From the NCBI GenBank assembly GCA_017561265.1, contig JAFZDJ010000165.1, positions 1 through 29,016 of the forward strand: a DNA stretch of 29,016 nt. Direction: 5' to 3'. Position numbers and translations under genes: made by a program. This DNA comes from Bacteroidales bacterium. Lineage in GTDB: Bacteria; Bacteroidota; Bacteroidia; Bacteroidales; UBA932. A model generated the notes under the pieces. It worked only from the letters and a program-made list of their open reading frames with translations. It ran no database searches and was not told where the DNA came from. This document shows positions 1 through 8,043 of this stretch, one piece after another. Position 1 is the first letter of the stretch, and every line of letters starts with the position of its first letter.

Positions 1-1
1 C

Positions 2-415
2 ATGTTCGGTACAATGATCGAGATCCCACGTGCTGCCCTCACAGCTGACCGCATGGCAAAGACTGCTGAGTTCTTCTCATTCGGTACAAACGACCTCACT
101 CAGATGACATTCGGCTTCTCACGTGACGACGTAGGAACATTCATGGGTGACTACCTCGGCAACAAGATCCTCGACGCTGACCCATTCAAGACTCTCGACA
201 CCAAGTCTGTAGGTAAGCTCGTTGATTACGCTGTCAAGGAAGGTCGCGAGACTCGTCAGGGTCTCAAGTGCGGTATCTGCGGTGAGCACGGTGGTGATCC
301 TGCATCAGTTGAGTTCTGCTACAAGACCGGTCTCAACTATGTATCATGCTCTCCATTCCGAGTTCCTATCGCACGCCTCGCTGCTGCTCAGGCTGCAATC
401 AAGGCTAGCAAGTAA
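2..415 (+). CDS. ppdK: Pyruvate, phosphate dikinase, C-terminal 137 residues (5' truncated by window edge)
   Basis: Only the C-terminal end of the PEP/pyruvate-binding TIM-barrel domain is present, because the gene runs off the left edge. The enzyme interconverts pyruvate + ATP + Pi and PEP + AMP + PPi in the cytoplasm, and in anaerobic Bacteroidota it links glycolysis and gluconeogenesis. Visible hallmarks are [11 protein letters not shown] (about residues 24-34 of the fragment), GFSRDD, and [11 protein letters not shown] (90-100), whose second Cys (C93) corresponds to the proton-donating active-site cysteine. The end, [18 protein letters not shown], is the usual PPDK C-terminus. The first in-frame Met is internal to the barrel, so it is not a true start. 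A strong hairpin terminator follows. The family call is very secure. Confidence 0.97.
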   Translation: MFGTMIEIPRAALTADRMAKTAEFFSFGTNDLTQMTFGFSRDDVGTFMGDYLGNKILDADPFKTLDTKSVGKLVDYAVKEGRETRQGLKCGICGEHGGDPASVEFCYKTGLNYVSCSPFRVPIARLAAAQAAIKASK

Positions 416-434
416 TTCTATACTACATATTCAG

Positions 435-471
435 AAAAAGGCTCTGCAGAACGATCTGCAGAGCCTTTTTT
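435..471 (+). terminator. Intrinsic terminator after ppdK (probably bidirectional)
   Basis: A perfect 16-bp inverted repeat (435-450 and 455-470) encloses the tetraloop ACGA. The stem is A5-GGCTCTGCAGA and ends in a run of T, with a mirrored A run on the left. It lies between the convergent ppdK (plus) and DUF4954 (minus) genes and could serve both strands. Confidence 0.93.
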
Positions 472-494
472 GATATAAGAACAATAAGTTGTTT

Positions 495-2498
495 CTAATT
501 CAATGAAGCGAGCTTGGCCAAAGCAGCCTCTCCGAGTGCTGACTTGACCTCTATATGTTCCTTTACTGTCTGTACGAAAGGATCGGACTCGAACGAAGAT
601 CCGCGCACCTGCATGAAATCCTGATCACGTTCAAGAGCATCACCATCGGCTCCGAAACTTGTCATGGAACTTAATGAGAACTCCTTGCGTGCATCATCAT
701 ATATCATGTGATCGAGATTAATCACAGATTCCTTCCAACGCCTTACGATGTCAGATAGCTGCTCGATGGTAGCCTCCTGAAGTGTGATTCCATAATAATT
801 TTCAAGAACCTTATACACCCAATGCCATTCGAAGCGGTAGTACTCCTTATGAAATTCACAGAATCTAGCATGCAACGACTCTACATCAGCTATCCTGCCG
901 CTCTCTATATCATCCATAAGGTCGGAAACTGCCTGTTTAGGCACAATAAGACCCGCAAGATCCACCCAATCTCCTTCTCCATATGCAGACTGAGGAATGA
1001 ATGCGGCACGAAGTTCTTCCAGAGAAGATATCTCGGATGCCATCAATCTGGTGATGAATGAATTACCCAGGAACTTATCGATCGCCATTCCGTAATATTT
1101 GAGGCCGTTTTTCAACGAAGAGCTCTTTATCTTTCCGCTCTGATATGTATACGCATCGGATGTCACACCGGAAACCTTCTGAAGCTGCTTGAGTATGCTC
1201 ACTGCATTCAGCATCTTCTGTATGGTATAAGGACTGAGAAGGTTATAATTGATCTGATCAAGACGGTCTGGATCCTTCCTCGCATCTCTCTTAGGCCATT
1301 TCTTGGCATCTCGAATGGTTCCGACGCTCTTCAGATTAGCACCTGGCATTATATAAGAGGTATTCTGCTGCTCTATAAGATAAGAGAACGGAAGATCCGA
1401 CGTATCCTGATGACTGACGTGTCTTCCCATAACAAGTGAGAAGGCTCCGACCTTGGCCGGCCACAGAAGATAGGAGTCAGAAGATGTCTTGGCTCCCCTC
1501 TCCATGATTCCTTGATGAATAGGGCCGAGCTTGTACATATGGTTGCTCTGGTTGGAACCAGATCCTGCATTCATGAACGAGAACATGCCTGCTATCAGAA
1601 GGGTCGATTTATGGTGCGTTACCGTATACGGGCCGGCAAAGATCGAACAAGCTTCTCCGTTCTCACCTTGGCAATTGCCGAAGAAGAGCGAATCGGAAGC
1701 TGAATAATTATGTCCAAGCTTGCATGCCTGACCAATGAAGCAACGGGAGAAGGTGACACCGTCCTCAACACTGGATCCGCTGGAAATGATGAAATCATCT
1801 CCTATGACACCAACGCCTACATGAACAGGGGCATGAACATTACTGTTGATGCTTCCATTCTTAAGACGCGATGCACCCTCTATCTTGCAGTAATCTCCGA
1901 CCTTGACATTCTTGATATAGCCGGCATCAGCGATGGTCACATTCGATCCGATATATCCGGTACATGATGTCACAGACTCAACATGACCCGCAATCATCTG
2001 CCTGAGACGTGAAATCACCTCAGGACGATGCCTGTAGAGAGCCATGATATAAGCAGTCTGCGCTGACAGACGGTCATAAATCACGACCTCGCGTCCTCCG
2101 GTTTCATTAAGAACGGCAACTTCCACACCGTTTCCGAAACTGGTAGGTCCGTCTGTCAGAATGATATCGACATTCTCGATGAAAGTATTTTCCCCTATTA
2201 TATAATTAGCGATATAGTTCTTTACATTCTCGATGCAGCAGTCATCTCCCACCGTCACATTATGCAGAGTAGCATAATATAATCCAGACGGCTTCTCCAT
2301 ACCTCCCGGCAGGCTGAATATCTTATCAGACCGGCCGATGCGGATTCTGCCGGAAAATCGGCAATGACGCACATGCTCTGCCTTGAATCCATCAGCCACC
2401 TCTATAGAATCCCAATCTGTCGCAGTACACATCTGAGACTTCATCAATGAAATCTCTTCCGCTGTCAATTTTCTGTAGTTTTTCATATCAGTCTTCAT
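495..2498 (-). CDS. DUF4954 family protein with left-handed beta-helix (hexapeptide-repeat) domain
   Basis: A 667-residue cytoplasmic protein with no signal peptide. From about residue 75 to 300 it shows imperfect hexapeptide repeats (for example IIGENTFIENV, IGSNVTIADAGYIKNV, VGDYCKIEG, VIGDDFIISSGSSVEDGV), typical of the left-handed beta-helix found in acyltransferases and sugar nucleotidyltransferases. The C-terminal third is helical and charged. It matches the large DUF4954 family that is common in Bacteroidota; the reaction is unknown to me. It is last in the rlmN-patatin-recX-DUF4954 run, and its start overlaps recX by 11 nt. A second Met (MKNYRKL, ATG at 2484-2486) lies just after the recX stop and is an equally plausible start. 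The family is fairly certain; the function is unassigned. Confidence 0.88.
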   Translation of the reverse strand: MKTDMKNYRKLTAEEISLMKSQMCTATDWDSIEVADGFKAEHVRHCRFSGRIRIGRSDKIFSLPGGMEKPSGLYYATLHNVTVGDDCCIENVKNYIANYIIGENTFIENVDIILTDGPTSFGNGVEVAVLNETGGREVVIYDRLSAQTAYIMALYRHRPEVISRLRQMIAGHVESVTSCTGYIGSNVTIADAGYIKNVKVGDYCKIEGASRLKNGSINSNVHAPVHVGVGVIGDDFIISSGSSVEDGVTFSRCFIGQACKLGHNYSASDSLFFGNCQGENGEACSIFAGPYTVTHHKSTLLIAGMFSFMNAGSGSNQSNHMYKLGPIHQGIMERGAKTSSDSYLLWPAKVGAFSLVMGRHVSHQDTSDLPFSYLIEQQNTSYIMPGANLKSVGTIRDAKKWPKRDARKDPDRLDQINYNLLSPYTIQKMLNAVSILKQLQKVSGVTSDAYTYQSGKIKSSSLKNGLKYYGMAIDKFLGNSFITRLMASEISSLEELRAAFIPQSAYGEGDWVDLAGLIVPKQAVSDLMDDIESGRIADVESLHARFCEFHKEYYRFEWHWVYKVLENYYGITLQEATIEQLSDIVRRWKESVINLDHMIYDDARKEFSLSSMTSFGADGDALERDQDFMQVRGSSFESDPFVQTVKEHIEVKSALGEAALAKLASLN

Positions 2499-2961
2499 TT
2501 AATCCGTCAAGTACACGCTTGACTTCCTCATATTCATAACCTCTTCCCAATGCAAATCTCAGAAGCTTCAACCTTTTCTGAGGATCATCTCTCAGAGCTC
2601 TTGCCTTATTCTCGACAAGCTTGTCCAGCCTGGCTTCGGCTTTCCCCTCATCAATCTCCTGCAAAGCCTCATTTATAATATCCTTGGATATTCCTTTCGC
2701 GGAAAGCATATACCTTATCTTCACACTGCCCCAGCCTGCAATCGACGCCTTGTCACGTGCAAAGGCGGAAGCATATCTCATATCATCGACGTATCTTTCC
2801 TCCACAAGCATGGAAACGATGTCTTCAGCTTCCTGAGCATCACCATCCAATGCGGTCAGCGCCTTCTTCATTATGTCAGCACGACAGTATTCTCTTCTGG
2901 AACATAAGGTCCTCAACTTGTCCGCCACCTTCTTCGGATCCTTTTTCATATTCTCCGCCAT
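2488..2961 (-). CDS. recX: Regulatory protein RecX
   Basis: A 157-residue cytoplasmic protein made of tandem three-helix repeats, near the usual RecX length of 150-170. Recognisable blocks are LCSRREYCRADI (about 19-30), YVDDMRYASAFARDKA (57-72) and the central WGSVKIRYMLSAKGI (76-90). RecX binds along RecA filaments and limits or modulates recombinase and co-protease activity. Its target recA is in the same window, 3.6 kb away and on the opposite strand, rather than directly downstream as in many proteobacteria. The gap to the upstream patatin gene is 3 nt, and it overlaps the DUF4954 start by 11 nt, so it depends on the rlmN promoter unless there is an internal one. A second Met at codon 5 is an alternative start. 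Confidence 0.93.
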   Translation of the reverse strand: MAENMKKDPKKVADKLRTLCSRREYCRADIMKKALTALDGDAQEAEDIVSMLVEERYVDDMRYASAFARDKASIAGWGSVKIRYMLSAKGISKDIINEALQEIDEGKAEARLDKLVENKARALRDDPQKRLKLLRFALGRGYEYEEVKRVLDGLNED

Positions 2962-2964
2962 ACC

Positions 2965-5355
2965 CTAGAAACTGTATCCGAGGCTCAGATAAAAACCGAC
3001 CTTGTTCGTAATGTCAGACCAATGAACATTGGCAGTGAACGGACCGAAAATCGTATCGTAAGAATATTCAATTGCCGCTCCGTAGTTTCCCGGCCAATAT
3101 GCATATGCAGAAAAGTAGTCACAATCCCTCGAATAATTGAATATACCTGTGAGATAATGGTTCTTTGCAAGCTTCACACGCAGATCCGCACGATATATCG
3201 TAAGGATGTTCTTCATTGCAGTAATGTTGGTGATTCCGATGAACGGAAGCTGCTGATCCACATATCGTCCGGTCAAAGAGCCACCCATGGCATTGAAATA
3301 TGCAATCGGGATATCCAGTCCGATCAGAAACCTGCAGTTAAGAGATGGGATGAATGCCACACTTTCTCCTATAGGGACTACGGTCTTGACATCAGCCTGA
3401 ACTGTCTGGAATCTCTGCATCTCATGAGGAAAACCCTCGAATGTCCATGCATACGATGCTCCGGCAGTCACGCCCTTGGTAGGGAAATAGCCGTCGTCAA
3501 ACGTATCCATCCTTGCATCGACAAACAATGACATATAGTCATTCTTCAACTGGCTCAAGTCATAGTCTCCTATCACCTGGGAAGACTTGATGTTCCTGAT
3601 ATCGAAAATTTCATTTCTCAATCCCGCCTTTATATCAAACTTCTTCCATTTCATATTAGACAGGAACACCTCCTGCTTAGCACTCAGATAATTGAGGCTC
3701 AATCGGTTATTACCCATATTAAGCATATCCATATCTGTCCACCTCATATATGCCGCAGCATTTATGGTAGGTAGTTTAGGAAGATCATACGACCACTGAA
3801 GCTTCAGCTGAGGATCCGCTCCTATCTTTCCGGTGAAATCCAGTGCGCTTCCCTGAAGCTTATGGGCGTTCAGTCCGAGATTGACGATAACAGACACGAT
3901 CTCCTCCGTATCTGCACGTACTCCTACTCCGAGCTGATGTATAGGTCCTTTACGGCAATTAAGAACAAGTCTGAAAGGCTCGCTGTCTCCAAGAAGCTCA
4001 TAAGTCACATAATCATATGTCTGGGTTCCATAAAGCATGGCGACTCTATCCTCGAGATCCTCACGCGAAATCTTCTGGCCGAACTTCAGATCCAGTTTTT
4101 CCTTGACAAGCTCCTGCTCCTTCGGGAGAACACCTCTGATATGGACATCTGCAATGACAAGTGAATCCGCATGGAAATCGAAAGCCGGCTTCTTTCTTGG
4201 ATTGATATGTCCGACAGAAGCCGTCTTCTCAGCCACAAGCCTGAGCAGAGAATCCTGCCTTACTGCAGCCTCATGTCCACGAACCAAAATGGTATCGATA
4301 CTTCTTGCATTGAAGCTCATCATATTGAACTCCTTCAGATCCGGCTTGATCTTCACATCCGGAACCTTCACGTTTCGTTCAAATGCATCAAGTCCAAGCA
4401 TATCGATTCCCTGACCTATGATATCACCGATATTGTTGACGTCATCAAATTTGCGTCGTGCATCAGACAGATCCACACCGATGATGATGTCCGCTCCCAT
4501 TTCACGCGCCAGCGTAGTAGGATAATTATCCCTCAGACCGCCATCGACAAGAACCATTCCGTCCACCCTTACCGGCGCAAAGATACCTGGTATGGACATT
4601 GTCGAGCGCATTGCATCCGTAATCTTGCCGCTATGCCATACCTTTGCCTTTCCTGAGACCATATCAGCTGCAATGCAGACATACGGAACAGGCAAATCCT
4701 GAAAATCCATCGGATCCTGATAACCTATTGACAATGAGCTGATCAGGTTGCTTACATTCTGTCCGTAGATATAGCCTGAGGGGAGGCTTCCCAAGAGATT
4801 CTTCCTGAAAAAATCAGCTCCATCGTTCTGATCAGCTCCGATATGGAGGACATCATTCATCTGAGAAGAGTCGAAGTTTCCTCCTGGCTGCCGCATCATT
4901 CTGAAATAATCCCTTTCGTAAAAGAAAGGAATAGAAAGAAGATACTTCTCCTTGTATCTCATGTCAGAGTATGAGATATATTTTCTGGCCAGCTTGTCTG
5001 TAAGAGCCCAGTCCCAATCCATATTCCTGACAAGGGAGTCCATCTGATCCGTAGTATATCCCAAGGCGTAAAGTCCTCCTATAAGTCCTCCCATACTGGT
5101 TCCCAGAACCATATCCACCGGTATGCCCAGTTTTTCGATATAATCGATGACTCCGATATGCGCCGCTCCCTTGGCTCCTCCGCCACTAAGGACAAGAGCT
5201 ACGGTCGGGCGATATTTACGTATCTCATCCATCCGCTGCCTCATGGAAGCAACAGCAGCCGAGTCCGCCTTCGGATCGATTCCTCTTGCGGACAGGACGT
5301 TTGCTCCTGCAAAAAGCAGGATAAGCATCAGGATATATGATACTGCTTTTCTCAT
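2965..5355 (-). CDS. Patatin-like phospholipase fused to POTRA/outer-membrane beta-barrel (PlpD/BamA-like)
   Basis: 796 residues. An N-terminal signal peptide (about 1-23, ending LSARG) is followed by a patatin domain with oxyanion loop GGGAKG (58-63), nucleophile motif GTSMG (Ser87) and dyad motif DGG (Asp271). This gives a complete Ser-Asp phospholipase/esterase site. A POTRA-like segment follows at about 395-470, then a beta-rich C-terminal half ending YLSLGYSF, an aromatic-terminated outer-membrane beta signal. The architecture is that of Pseudomonas PlpD: a lipase held at, or moved through, the outer membrane by its own 16-strand barrel. Such proteins are common in Bacteroidota, where they may remodel phospholipid. 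The start codon overlaps the rlmN stop as ATGA, indicating translational coupling. The exact substrate cannot be read from the sequence. Confidence 0.93.
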   Translation of the reverse strand: MRKAVSYILMLILLFAGANVLSARGIDPKADSAAVASMRQRMDEIRKYRPTVALVLSGGGAKGAAHIGVIDYIEKLGIPVDMVLGTSMGGLIGGLYALGYTTDQMDSLVRNMDWDWALTDKLARKYISYSDMRYKEKYLLSIPFFYERDYFRMMRQPGGNFDSSQMNDVLHIGADQNDGADFFRKNLLGSLPSGYIYGQNVSNLISSLSIGYQDPMDFQDLPVPYVCIAADMVSGKAKVWHSGKITDAMRSTMSIPGIFAPVRVDGMVLVDGGLRDNYPTTLAREMGADIIIGVDLSDARRKFDDVNNIGDIIGQGIDMLGLDAFERNVKVPDVKIKPDLKEFNMMSFNARSIDTILVRGHEAAVRQDSLLRLVAEKTASVGHINPRKKPAFDFHADSLVIADVHIRGVLPKEQELVKEKLDLKFGQKISREDLEDRVAMLYGTQTYDYVTYELLGDSEPFRLVLNCRKGPIHQLGVGVRADTEEIVSVIVNLGLNAHKLQGSALDFTGKIGADPQLKLQWSYDLPKLPTINAAAYMRWTDMDMLNMGNNRLSLNYLSAKQEVFLSNMKWKKFDIKAGLRNEIFDIRNIKSSQVIGDYDLSQLKNDYMSLFVDARMDTFDDGYFPTKGVTAGASYAWTFEGFPHEMQRFQTVQADVKTVVPIGESVAFIPSLNCRFLIGLDIPIAYFNAMGGSLTGRYVDQQLPFIGITNITAMKNILTIYRADLRVKLAKNHYLTGIFNYSRDCDYFSAYAYWPGNYGAAIEYSYDTIFGPFTANVHWSDITNKVGFYLSLGYSF

Positions 5356-6419
5356 TTATTGTCATGCTGTCCGGCAAGCATGCCGCAGGCAGCCAGGATA
5401 TCCTCTCCCCTGGAAGCTCTGATAGTGGTCATTATACCGGAATTGTTAAGCCTTGTCTTGAAGTTCTCCATTATGACATCCGGAGATGTTTCATATGGAA
5501 AATCAGGTATCTTATGGAATCGTATAAGGTTCATACGGCATTCCAGTCCTCTCAGCATCCTTATCAAAGCATCTGCATGAGCCTTGGTGTCATTAAAGCC
5601 GGCAAACATGGTATACTCGAAGCTGACACGACGCTGGCCGCTGAAATCATACTGCTTTATCAGGTCTATCACTTCCTGAAGAGGCCATGCTCCCTGTGCC
5701 GGCATCACACTCAGACGCTCCGGTGCGAAAGGATTATGGAGACTGACAGCCAGATGGCATCTGCAGTCATCGAGATATCTCTTGAGGTTAGGCACGACTC
5801 CAATCGTAGACAGTGTTATCCTCTTGGGACTCCATGCGAAACCCCAGTCTGCGGTAAGAATCTCTATCGCCCTCATGACATTCTCATAATTGTCGAGAGG
5901 CTCTCCCATTCCCATGAATACAGTATTGGTCAGACGGTCCGACTCGTCAACTGCAATGAACTGGGAGATGATATCTGCAGCCGACATATGACCATGGAAT
6001 CCCTGTCTTCCTGTCATGCAGAAACGGCATCCCATCCTGCATCCTGACTGAGACGACACACAAAGCGTAGCACGGTCGTCATCCGGTATCATCACCGCCT
6101 CGACCGCACCGGCCTCAAGCTCACTTTCCTCAACCCTTACATTCAGCCCGCGCTTATGCGCACACTTAACAGGAAACAGGTATTTCTTGGTTCCGTCGGA
6201 GGAAATCTGCAATCCGGCATACGGAGTCACACCGACTTCGTATTTCTCTGAAAGCCTTGCTCTTGCAACCTTGGAAAGGTTAGTCATCTCATCGATCGAA
6301 CGCACCTTCTTGACATAAAGCCACTGAGCGATCTGCTTGGCTGTAAAGCCCGGCAATCCCTCTTCTGCAACCACTTTCTTCAGTTCATCCAGATTCTTTC
6401 CTAACAGTTTTATCTTCAT
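5352..6419 (-). CDS. rlmN: Dual-specificity 23S rRNA/tRNA adenine-C2 methyltransferase RlmN (radical SAM)
   Basis: 355 residues from the ATG at 6417-6419. The open frame extends 33 codons upstream, but that part is AT-rich, non-conserved and overlaps the intergenic promoter region, so I reject it. The radical-SAM cluster motif is CRMGCRFC (C127, C131, C134). The mechanistic methyl-carrying Cys is C345 in LAACGMLAG near the C-terminus. GMGEPLDNYENV and ITLSTIGVVP are diagnostic RlmN/Cfr blocks. The enzyme methylates C2 of A2503 in 23S rRNA and A37 in some tRNAs, tuning decoding accuracy. It heads the minus-strand run and its stop overlaps the patatin start (ATGA). RlmN rather than Cfr is favoured by family length and its housekeeping context. 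Confidence 0.95.
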   Translation of the reverse strand: MKIKLLGKNLDELKKVVAEEGLPGFTAKQIAQWLYVKKVRSIDEMTNLSKVARARLSEKYEVGVTPYAGLQISSDGTKKYLFPVKCAHKRGLNVRVEESELEAGAVEAVMIPDDDRATLCVSSQSGCRMGCRFCMTGRQGFHGHMSAADIISQFIAVDESDRLTNTVFMGMGEPLDNYENVMRAIEILTADWGFAWSPKRITLSTIGVVPNLKRYLDDCRCHLAVSLHNPFAPERLSVMPAQGAWPLQEVIDLIKQYDFSGQRRVSFEYTMFAGFNDTKAHADALIRMLRGLECRMNLIRFHKIPDFPYETSPDVIMENFKTRLNNSGIMTTIRASRGEDILAACGMLAGQHDNK

Positions 6420-6473
6420 ATATACACTTTCTGCAAATAACATACAAAAATAATGATTTTTTATAGGTGTTGA

Positions 6474-6490
6474 TTTGTTCCGGGAACAAA
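6474..6490. promoter_or_regulatory. Perfect 17-bp palindrome between rlmN and recA (candidate operator)
   Basis: TTTGTTCC-G-GGAACAAA is a perfect inverted repeat with 8-bp arms. It lies 43 bp upstream of the recA -33 element and about 55 bp upstream of the rlmN start. A minus-strand TAnnTTTG element (TATTTTTG, read from 6452 to 6445) would place the palindrome over that promoter's -33 position. It looks like a dimeric repressor site; the regulator is unknown. Confidence 0.5.
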
Positions 6491-6532
6491 ATTTATCCTT
6501 TGTACCATACTTTAGCACAATAGTATAATAAT

Positions 6533-6564
6533 TTTGCCGCCATGAAAGTTTTTCATTACATTTG
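6533..6564 (+). promoter_or_regulatory. recA promoter, Bacteroidota type (TTTG-N20-TACATTTG)
   Basis: TTTG at 6533-6536, a 20-bp spacer, then TACATTTG at 6557-6564, matching the TTTG / TAnnTTTG consensus of the Bacteroidota primary sigma factor exactly. Transcription should start near 6570, giving a 5' leader of about 45 nt. Within that leader, CGGAA-AAG-TTCCG (6575-6587) is a short inverted repeat that reuses the GGAA/TTCC half sites of the upstream palindrome. Confidence 0.8.
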
Positions 6565-6615
6565 CTTGGTCATGCGGAAAAGTTCCGTGACGTTTAACAT
6601 TTAATATTTACATTT

Positions 6616-7644
6616 ATGGCTAAAGAAGTAGTACAGGAAAGTACCGGTATCAATGCCGCTAAACTCAAGGCATTGCAGGCGACGATTGACAAGATTGAGA
6701 AAGATTACGGTAAAGGTACGATCATGAAGTTGGGAGATCAGCCAAAATGGGAGGTTTCGGTCATTCCGAGCGGTTCCATTGCACTTGACGCAGCCCTCGG
6801 CATCGGCGGATACCCACGCGGAAGGGTCATCGAGATCTACGGACCGGAATCCAGCGGTAAGACGACTCTGGCGATCCATGCAATCGCCCAGGCGCAGAAG
6901 CAGGGCGGCATCGCTGCAATAATCGATGCAGAGCACGCATTCGACAGGACATATGCCAAGAATCTCGGCGTTGACCTTGAGACTCTGCTGATCTCGCAGC
7001 CTGACAACGGAGAACAGGCTCTTGAAATCGCAGACAACCTTATCCGCTCCGGAGCTATCGACATCATTGTCATCGACTCTGTCGCAGCTCTTACACCAAA
7101 GGCGGAAATCGAAGGCGAAATGGGTGATTCGAAGATGGGTCTTCAGGCCAGACTCATGAGCCAGGCGCTCCGCAAACTTACTGCAAACATCAGCAAGACA
7201 AACACTTGCTGTATCTTCATCAACCAGCTCCGCGACAAGATCGGAGTAATGTTCGGAAACCCTGAAACAACAACAGGAGGTAACGCACTCAAATTCTACG
7301 CATCTGTGCGCGTGGATGTACGCAGGACAACCCAGATCAAGGACGGTGACGAAGCTCTTGGTAACCGCACCAAGGTGAAGATTGTAAAGAACAAGATGGC
7401 GCCTCCTTTCAAGAAGGCAGAATTCGACATCGTATTCGGAGAGGGCATTTCAAGAGTAGGAGAGATCATCGACCTTGGAGTTGAATACGAAATCATCAAG
7501 AAGAGCGGCTCATGGTTCAGCTACGGCGAAAGCAAGCTTGCACAGGGTCGTGAGGCCGTCAAGCAGCTTCTCACCGATAATGTGGAGCTCTGTGAAGAGA
7601 TTGAAGCAAAGATCAGAGAGGTTCTCCAGAACGTTCAGGACTAA
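6616..7644 (+). CDS. recA: Recombinase RecA
   Basis: 342 residues, standard RecA length. The Walker A motif is GPESSGKT (76-83). Other signatures are IDAEHAFD, the Walker B strand [12 protein letters not shown], and the DNA-binding loop regions [16 protein letters not shown] and [20 protein letters not shown]. It forms ATP-dependent filaments on single-stranded DNA for homologous recombination, and it stimulates self-cleavage of LexA-type repressors where these exist. The start is the ATG directly after an AT-rich leader; there is no Shine-Dalgarno, as usual in this phylum. It is divergent from the rlmN operon that carries recX. A small lipoprotein gene follows after 10 nt, so it may share the transcript. 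No intein or frameshift is visible. Confidence 0.99.
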   Translation: MAKEVVQESTGINAAKLKALQATIDKIEKDYGKGTIMKLGDQPKWEVSVIPSGSIALDAALGIGGYPRGRVIEIYGPESSGKTTLAIHAIAQAQKQGGIAAIIDAEHAFDRTYAKNLGVDLETLLISQPDNGEQALEIADNLIRSGAIDIIVIDSVAALTPKAEIEGEMGDSKMGLQARLMSQALRKLTANISKTNTCCIFINQLRDKIGVMFGNPETTTGGNALKFYASVRVDVRRTTQIKDGDEALGNRTKVKIVKNKMAPPFKKAEFDIVFGEGISRVGEIIDLGVEYEIIKKSGSWFSYGESKLAQGREAVKQLLTDNVELCEEIEAKIREVLQNVQD

Positions 7645-7654
7645 AAAATCTGAC

Positions 7655-8032
7655 ATGAGAAGATTCCTGTTATTCGTAACTGCATGCATGACTGCATTGT
7701 TGTCATTGAGCTCATGCGATGTCATCGTCAGCGAATTTGACGAAACCAGATGCGAAGCATACCTCACATGCTTCTATGCAGGAGGCATGCCTACCGCAAG
7801 TGCTCAGAAGACATTTGAGCTTTACGGCCATCTCAGCGACAGAGACATTGAAGATATATTTTATGAGCTCAGCAGCGTAGTTCAGCCGGGATTCGTTTCA
7901 GCCACGTTAGAGATAGACTTCTACGACTGGATGGATAATTATGACTACACCAGAGCATATGATTTCTGGTGGGAACCGACTGATATGATGAGCGGGGACG
8001 GCTACTACGCCTGGGACGAAAGACTGGAATAA
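7655..8032 (+). CDS. Small putative lipoprotein of unknown function
   Basis: 125 residues from the ATG at 7655. An in-frame open region extends upstream into recA but is only a shadow of it. The N-terminus MRRFLLFVTACMTALLSLSSC is a lipoprotein signal with lipobox LSSC and acceptor Cys21, so the mature protein should be anchored in the cell envelope. The mature part is acidic and aromatic (EFDE, FYDWMDNYDY, YDFWWEPTDMM) with no domain I recognise. It starts 10 nt after recA and ends 11 nt before the convergent HhH gene. Its terminator lies inside that neighbour's 3' end. Secretion is well supported; the function is unknown. Confidence 0.75.
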   Translation: MRRFLLFVTACMTALLSLSSCDVIVSEFDETRCEAYLTCFYAGGMPTASAQKTFELYGHLSDRDIEDIFYELSSVVQPGFVSATLEIDFYDWMDNYDYTRAYDFWWEPTDMMSGDGYYAWDERLE

Positions 8033-8043
8033 CACTCATAGCT

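Noticed and set aside
5337..6047. A 236-codon plus-strand open frame opposite rlmN and the patatin gene
   Set aside because: It is an antisense shadow: composition is odd (many His, Cys, Ser), there is no recognisable domain, and it is fully overlapped by clearly conserved genes.
6420..6518. 33-codon N-terminal extension of the rlmN open frame
   Set aside because: The region is AT-rich, contains the 17-bp palindrome and promoter signals, and the extra residues do not look like RlmN; the Met at 6419 fits the family start.
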